Below, one piece after another: positions 58,901 to 64,000 of a stretch of 64,000 bases of DNA; within the stretch, counting starts at the first letter, position 1; the number at the start of each line of letters is the position of its first letter. The notes beneath the pieces are model-generated. The model was given only the letters and a program-made list of their open reading frames with translations, was not told where the DNA came from and made no database searches. The stretch is from Lingula anatina (taxonomy: Eukaryota; Brachiopoda; Lingulata; Lingulida; Lingulidae). Location: positions 582,597 through 646,596 of the forward strand of contig NW_019775813.1 in NCBI RefSeq assembly GCF_001039355.2, in the 5' to 3' direction. Both the position numbers and the translations under genes were made by a program.

Positions 58901-61900
58901 CACTACAAACTATACTATTACAAGCTACAAGTTGTAGTCATCTCATTTCAAGCAATTTCAATAAATGCCAAAACTATTTCTGCGTGGAAACAAAATGCCT
59001 ACCTGCTCATTTCATTTGCAGTCAAAAAAGGCACGATATCAAAGGTCTGTCCAAACATGAAACTCTCAGATTTCCAGAGCATTTCACTGCATGATCCTCC
59101 GTCTACAAAGATTTAACCCAACAGAGGCGGAACAAAACTGCTTCAAGGCAAACATAATCTGTTCAAATAATTATATCACTGGTCAAAAACAAAAAAGGAA
59201 ATATCCTTGATGCAGGAACACAAGGGACAAGTATGAAATTATTAATGAACATTTGAGAGTCTAGATTCCCTAACAGTAGACGCCAATTCTCTGGGTCGTA
59301 ATAACAGGATCAAAATGAGACAGAATCCTCAAGGCAAAAGTCATCTGTTATAAAGTATTAAATGGCCACATTTAATGTCCAAGCTCTTAGGCCATAGGGG
59401 TAAGATAGACACTGACCATGGCTGAGACGAAGATCAAATGTCAAGAGCAATGATAAGACATCTCCTTTGACAATGAGACTGTCATCTGTTACAGGAAAAT
59501 GTGGTGGTCAAGAGTTCTGAAAGCCCTTACCTTACACTAATAACATCTGAAATAATTAATATATAACAGCTAACTGACCATCAAAATTAAGTGATCATAT
59601 TTCTGCAATGCTCACAGCCAATCCTCTTAAAATGATGAGAATTATGAGAAACCTGTAATCTAAGCTGGCTATTCGTCATCTGTTCAAAAAAACGATCCTA
59701 TGGCCAAAATGGCCACTTGGGTAAGTTAGAGACCGGAGACTTCTTATCCTGTTAAAATTACCGAGATTGAGTCAAACCAAAAATGCTACAAGGCATTCCT
59801 CATCTGTTAAAAAAAAAAAACAAATTCTTGGTCAGTAGCTGAAGTTTTGGAACCCATTGGGGTAGGCAACAAACAAACCATGTTGCAATGGGTGAGGAAT
59901 TTTAAACACTTTCAAATCACAAAAACTGGAAGTATTAGACCACAAGGGCATGCCTGTAACACAAATGCTATGTAGTATCCACAACACACATTCAAACCTA
60001 CATCAAACTCATATATCACTCACAATAACAAATAGCAGTGGATTTCACTCTAAAATCATTCCACCAGCAAGTCTTTACTCTTTCCAGGGTTCTGTTTAAA
60101 GCACCCAGACACTGGTCAGTTATTAACTGGACACTGCCTGGTGGATGGCATAAAGGTAAGCCATTGACACTTCATAAAATATGGACCTAGTTCATGAAAT
60201 GACGGGTTTTCTAAGAAGTACTTTGTATATCATACACTCAAGTTATGGTAATTGGTTAATTGGTGCTGTTATGTGATGTGGATAATTATAAGTGCATTAA
60301 GTGCAAATTATTGTGATATTTTCATTATTAAGATAGCTTTTCATGTCTCCAGCACTGACTGGGGTAGAGAATGACTTACATTTGCAAATACCGTTTCTTC
60401 CTTCATTTATAAACAAAAAACATCTACTGTATTATTTTTCTCCTTTGTACTAGCTGTTTTCCGCTCTGTTTTCTTTCAGATAATTATATCCATAAAGCAA
60501 ATGAAACTACTCGTTAAATTATAAATATAAAAAAAATAATTTCATTATAGGCAAATAATGCCATGACTTTACACTATAAATTATGAAAAAGTAATACAAT
60601 TCCTAAAATACTTTTTAAGCATTCAAAAAAGGAATTACACTAATTGCTTTGGTATCGTGACCATTTTTTTAACAATAAAAATGCTAAAGAAGACCTATCA
60701 ATTGAACTCATAGCTAAGTGTGAATAATCTTTTGTAAGATCAAAGCTTCCTCAATGACAAATTAGAAAAAAAAACAGGTATTCACATGACTTCCTTATAG
60801 GGTCCTTAGGTGCATTACCTCACAGAAGCCATTTATTGTTTTTTGTTTTGTTTTTTTCTTATTTTTCCCCATACGGGTTTCATCTCCCCAGTGTAACAGG
60901 AGCAATAAAGCAGAAAATCCTCTACCATTCAGATCAATTACCCCTGGAAATGACAATCGCTTTATGGCATGACTTCTTCTCCTAAGAAACGACAATCTAC
61001 TGATAAGATCGCCATGCAATGCTGTACATGCTCAATGGAATTTGTTCCCTCTGTTATATGAAAAACACAGCTTCAGGTAACTTGCGCACACTACGCACAC
61101 CTGTAAGAAAGCGTAATAAGGGTGTTGACTCCTTCTGTATGGTAATAAACACATTTTTTAAAAATTACTATCCTGAAAAAAGGCAACTGATGGGTCTTAT
61201 AAAAGTTCAATGGCAGATTCTTGTAATGGACCAGAAAGAGCAAAAAGACAAAAACAGAGCCACCTTTTGTATAGAGAAAAATCAGCTTCATTATTAGTCA
61301 CATTTATAGCTCCATTACAATTTCCATCATTTACAATATCAAGTGACCAGGTACTAAAGATCTCGTGGATGGTCAGGTAAAGTTTCTCTTTAATTACCCA
61401 CTGACACCAGGTGAGTCATCCTGCCCGTTACCGTGGTGATTATATGACTAACACAGAGCGTCTACCTGGCAGGATGTGATGATACGTGCACCACCTAGCT
61501 CTGTTCTGTCGAAAAAAATCAGATAAAATAGACAAGGCGCTTTTGTTTTAGTAATAATCAAGCTGATTTTCTGTGTTTTTGCAGAAATGTATAATTCCTG
61601 TCAACCAAGGTCCTAAAGTTAACCCTTGTAATTTTTATCATTTAATCAGATTAACAAGTAATTTTTCACTTACACCTTCCATCACCCATACCAAGCCAAC
61701 ATACTGAGGACCAAAAAGTTAAATGTCTGATTTATCTAGAGACAAATTAGACAAACAAGTCCGTCTTGAGTCCAGGACTAACTTTGGGACTTCAGTTGTT
61801 TTATGAAACAGACCTCTAGAAGCCACCCTCAAAATGACAGTCCATTTTTTCACGAAAGAACAGGACACTTAATTCCTGCCTCAAATCTGTTCCTACCACA

Positions 61901-61946
61901 ATTCGACTGCTTTTGACCAAAATATTGTGATATCACAATGACTACG
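55908..61946. other. AT-rich non-coding stretch
   Basis: No supported gene. It has a T-run at about 56807-56836, (ATT)n at 57825-57856, and a loosely spaced recurrence of TCATCTGTT between 59154 and 59808. Confidence 0.55.
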
Positions 61947-62130
61947 GAAGGAGAGAGAGAGAGAGAGAGAGAGCAAGAGTGAAAGAGAGAGAGAGAGAGG
62001 AGATAAGAGAGAGAGAGAGAGAGAGTGAAAGAAAGAGAGAGAGTGAAAGTGAAAGAGAGAGAGAGAGTGAAAGAGAGAGAGAGGGGATAAGAGAGAGAGA
62101 GTGTGAAAGAGAGAGAGAGAGAGAGAGAGC
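61947..62130. repeat. Compound (GA)n tract with GTGAAAG interruptions
   Basis: About 184 bp of AG repeats punctuated by GTGAAAG/AGATAAG units. Three overlapping Leu/Ser frames on the minus strand are artefacts. Confidence 0.95.
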
Positions 62131-63954
62131 AAGCACTCAGATAACTTTTAATCACTAAATTGCATGATTACGACTGTTAGCACAACACGAACTCCACTGG
62201 GAGAAAGGTGACTATGCACGTTGCTGGGATAGAATACCAACACATGCCGTCATAGCACGTATTTCTATTGTCAGGGGTGCCAATACCCTTCTAAATTTCA
62301 CATTTTTTCTCCTCTGCAGTAGTATTATCTTTTTCTTTCATTCTTTGTTTTTCGCTGGGGGTATCAAGTGCTTCATGCATATTTCATCCTAGTCAGCGTT
62401 TGATGTATCTTATCACTTATTATGAATGTTTGAAAGATGAGGGATTGCCTGTTTCTATTTCAATGACTTTTTCAGTTTCCAATTAAAAATTGGTGTTAAA
62501 TCATTGTCATGTGCATTATTGATAAACAGCTTCACCTGTTTGATTTCACTAGCCTTGCACAAGCATGGAAAATCGTCATCAATCAATGACAAAAAATGAA
62601 AAAGAAACTGGGACAAAAATGAAAAATTCTTTAAAAATATATGATTTGTTTAAAATATTCATGACATCCCAGATAATCTTTCCAATTATCATAATTATAA
62701 AAAAAGTGCAAGCTGAAAACAACTTGGAATTTGATAAGATATTTCTTTTCACAACTGAGAAGATGATTTCTGCCTTCGTCACCAGATGTCAGCACATGAC
62801 AGAGTCACTGAGCTCTGGACATGCAGTAATCTGGTAGTGGGTTATCATTGATTTATCTAATTAATGAATCATGTTTTGATTAGATCATGCAATAAATCAA
62901 AAATCCCCACTTAAAAAGGTCAGGTGTATAACAGCCTTTAGCTGACTCAGTTTATCTATCTTTCATTGTGTTAGGAGAGGATCGAGAAAGATTGTTGCAG
63001 CCGATTCATTCAACAACCGAATGCTGTGAAAATGGTCTCAAATTCAGACCAGTGTTGCAGGAGAAAGTGATGAAAACAGTGAATGACAATAGTTAGCTAT
63101 TACCACAATAAAAGTCATCTATCCAGTTATCATAGGTCAAAATTTTCATTTTCACAAATAAGACTGATTGTGTTTGTTTGTTTGTTTGTTTTTCGTGCAG
63201 TAAAATTCTTTCTTCAATATAAAAGGCCCTAAATTGTTTGTTTGGTACTTAAAATTAAAAAAAGTGGTTCTGTCATAATTGCATAGCTGATGTTAAATTC
63301 CATTTTGGCAATAAAAACAAAAATTAACAATAATTCATTTAATAAAGAAATATAGATTTTATCACTGGCGCCATGAGCATTTAAGCAATGATTTCGATTC
63401 ATTTCTAAATGGAGCTGTAGTCATGGAGTACCACAAAGGTGTTAACAACTACGCCAGTGTCTCCCTCACCTGACGCCAGAGGTCTAACTGACGCCAAGCC
63501 TTCAGTCTGTGCGTCTTTAAGACCGGGACCAATCCACTCTCAAACATAATAAAAGTTGTATTTGCTGATTACATTCGGCAGATATGCATGTAAAGATATT
63601 TATTTCTCTGCCAGAAAGGGACAAACTGTTTTGTTCTAGTTTGAAAATAAATAAACCATAGCACCTCTACCCAAGGTCTGTATAGGTACTCCCAAGGGGG
63701 TGGGGGTGGGGAAAGGGGGCATATTTTGGAGAAAGAATTCCAAGAAACCACATAATAAGCACAATTAATCTGTTAATCTGATTGAATTCTGTGATAGTCC
63801 CCATGGAGTTGAGTTGGACTGATCTACATAGAATAACAGCTTCATTGGGAATGAGCTCTAATTCATGTTACTCTGAGGATTGCCCAAAATTTTATGATTT
63901 TTCTTTTCAAAAAATTTTTTGCAGCATCTTGATATAGTGAAATGGCAATGTCAA

Positions 63955-63958
<4 letters not shown>
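62131..63958. other. AT-rich non-coding stretch
   Basis: No supported gene. (TTTG)n at about 63171-63192 and a G-rich run near 63690-63720. Confidence 0.55.

Positions 63959-64000
<42 letters not shown>
63959..64000. repeat. Poly-A at the window end
   Basis: 42 A running to the last base. The other side cannot be seen, so it could be a homopolymer at a gap edge like the one at 40292-40313. Confidence 0.9.

Noticed and set aside
61850-62155. Leu/Ser-rich open frames of about 64-101 codons on the minus strand
   Set aside because: They are translations of the (GA)n tract in several frames at once. The same applies to the frames over 6870-6930, 18280-18317, 22409-22508, 44259-44323 and 51310-51352.
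63959-64000. Poly-A tail of a LINE, SINE or processed pseudogene
   Set aside because: The upstream 500 bp contain no RT, tRNA-like or exon-like sequence, and the run reaches the window edge, so it is more likely a homopolymer at an assembly boundary.

Overview
The window looks like a gene-poor, AT-rich piece of an animal genome, most likely a marine invertebrate. It has no bacterial-style gene density. It carries many (GA)n/(CT)n, (TA)n and (ATT)n microsatellites and homopolymers, several short inverted-repeat (MITE-like) elements, and one large tyrosine-recombinase retrotransposon. A mollusc or another lophotrochozoan would fit, partly because a MITE ends in a 'GGGATAATAACTC'-like terminus resembling sequences I recall as common in molluscs. 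The species is inference only. No host protein-coding gene, tRNA, rRNA or CRISPR array could be supported. The short open frames outside the mobile elements look like chance frames or microsatellite translations.

The main object is a 7.7 kb, apparently complete Ngaro-like element at 23645-31387, lying on the minus strand. Read in its sense direction it runs: repeat A1 (31387-31044), an SGNH-hydrolase gene (30328-29597), a TAACG-rich spacer with a 163-bp tandem duplication, a Gag-like gene (28929-27511), reverse transcriptase/RNase H (27776-25875), tyrosine recombinase (25854-25012), then repeats B1 (24497-24293), A2 (24297-23952) and B2 (23849-23645). This A1...B1A2...B2 layout is the split-direct-repeat architecture of Ngaro/PAT elements, and the absence of a methyltransferase domain points to Ngaro. 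A1 and A2 differ only by a 2-nt indel over about 345 bp, and B1 and B2 are identical over 205 bp, so insertion was recent.

The element also seems to carry its own expression plan. An Inr+DPE promoter candidate and an AUG-free leader sit in A1, and the leader ends at a consensus splice donor (G|GTAAGT). There are two separate splice acceptors, one 21 nt before the hydrolase ATG and one 3 nt before the Gag ATG. Alternative splicing of one leader would therefore make hydrolase and Gag each the first ORF of its own mRNA. RT and YR have no usable ATG and lie in successively shifted frames, which suggests frameshifting.

Other layout: a 199-bp near-perfect palindrome at the left edge; a 555-bp inverted-repeat element at 4881-5435; two copies in opposite orientation of a ~200-bp MITE (20942-21141 and 49797-50008); a MITE with a central 26-bp palindrome (39286-39632); a piggyBac-like remnant with TTAA duplications and an internal 209-bp tandem duplication (52415-53524); and three small families of older dispersed repeats. 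A 596-N gap (40314-40909) is flanked by two identical 787-bp copies of the same sequence, almost certainly an assembly artefact. The remaining DNA is intergenic or intronic with no recognisable content.
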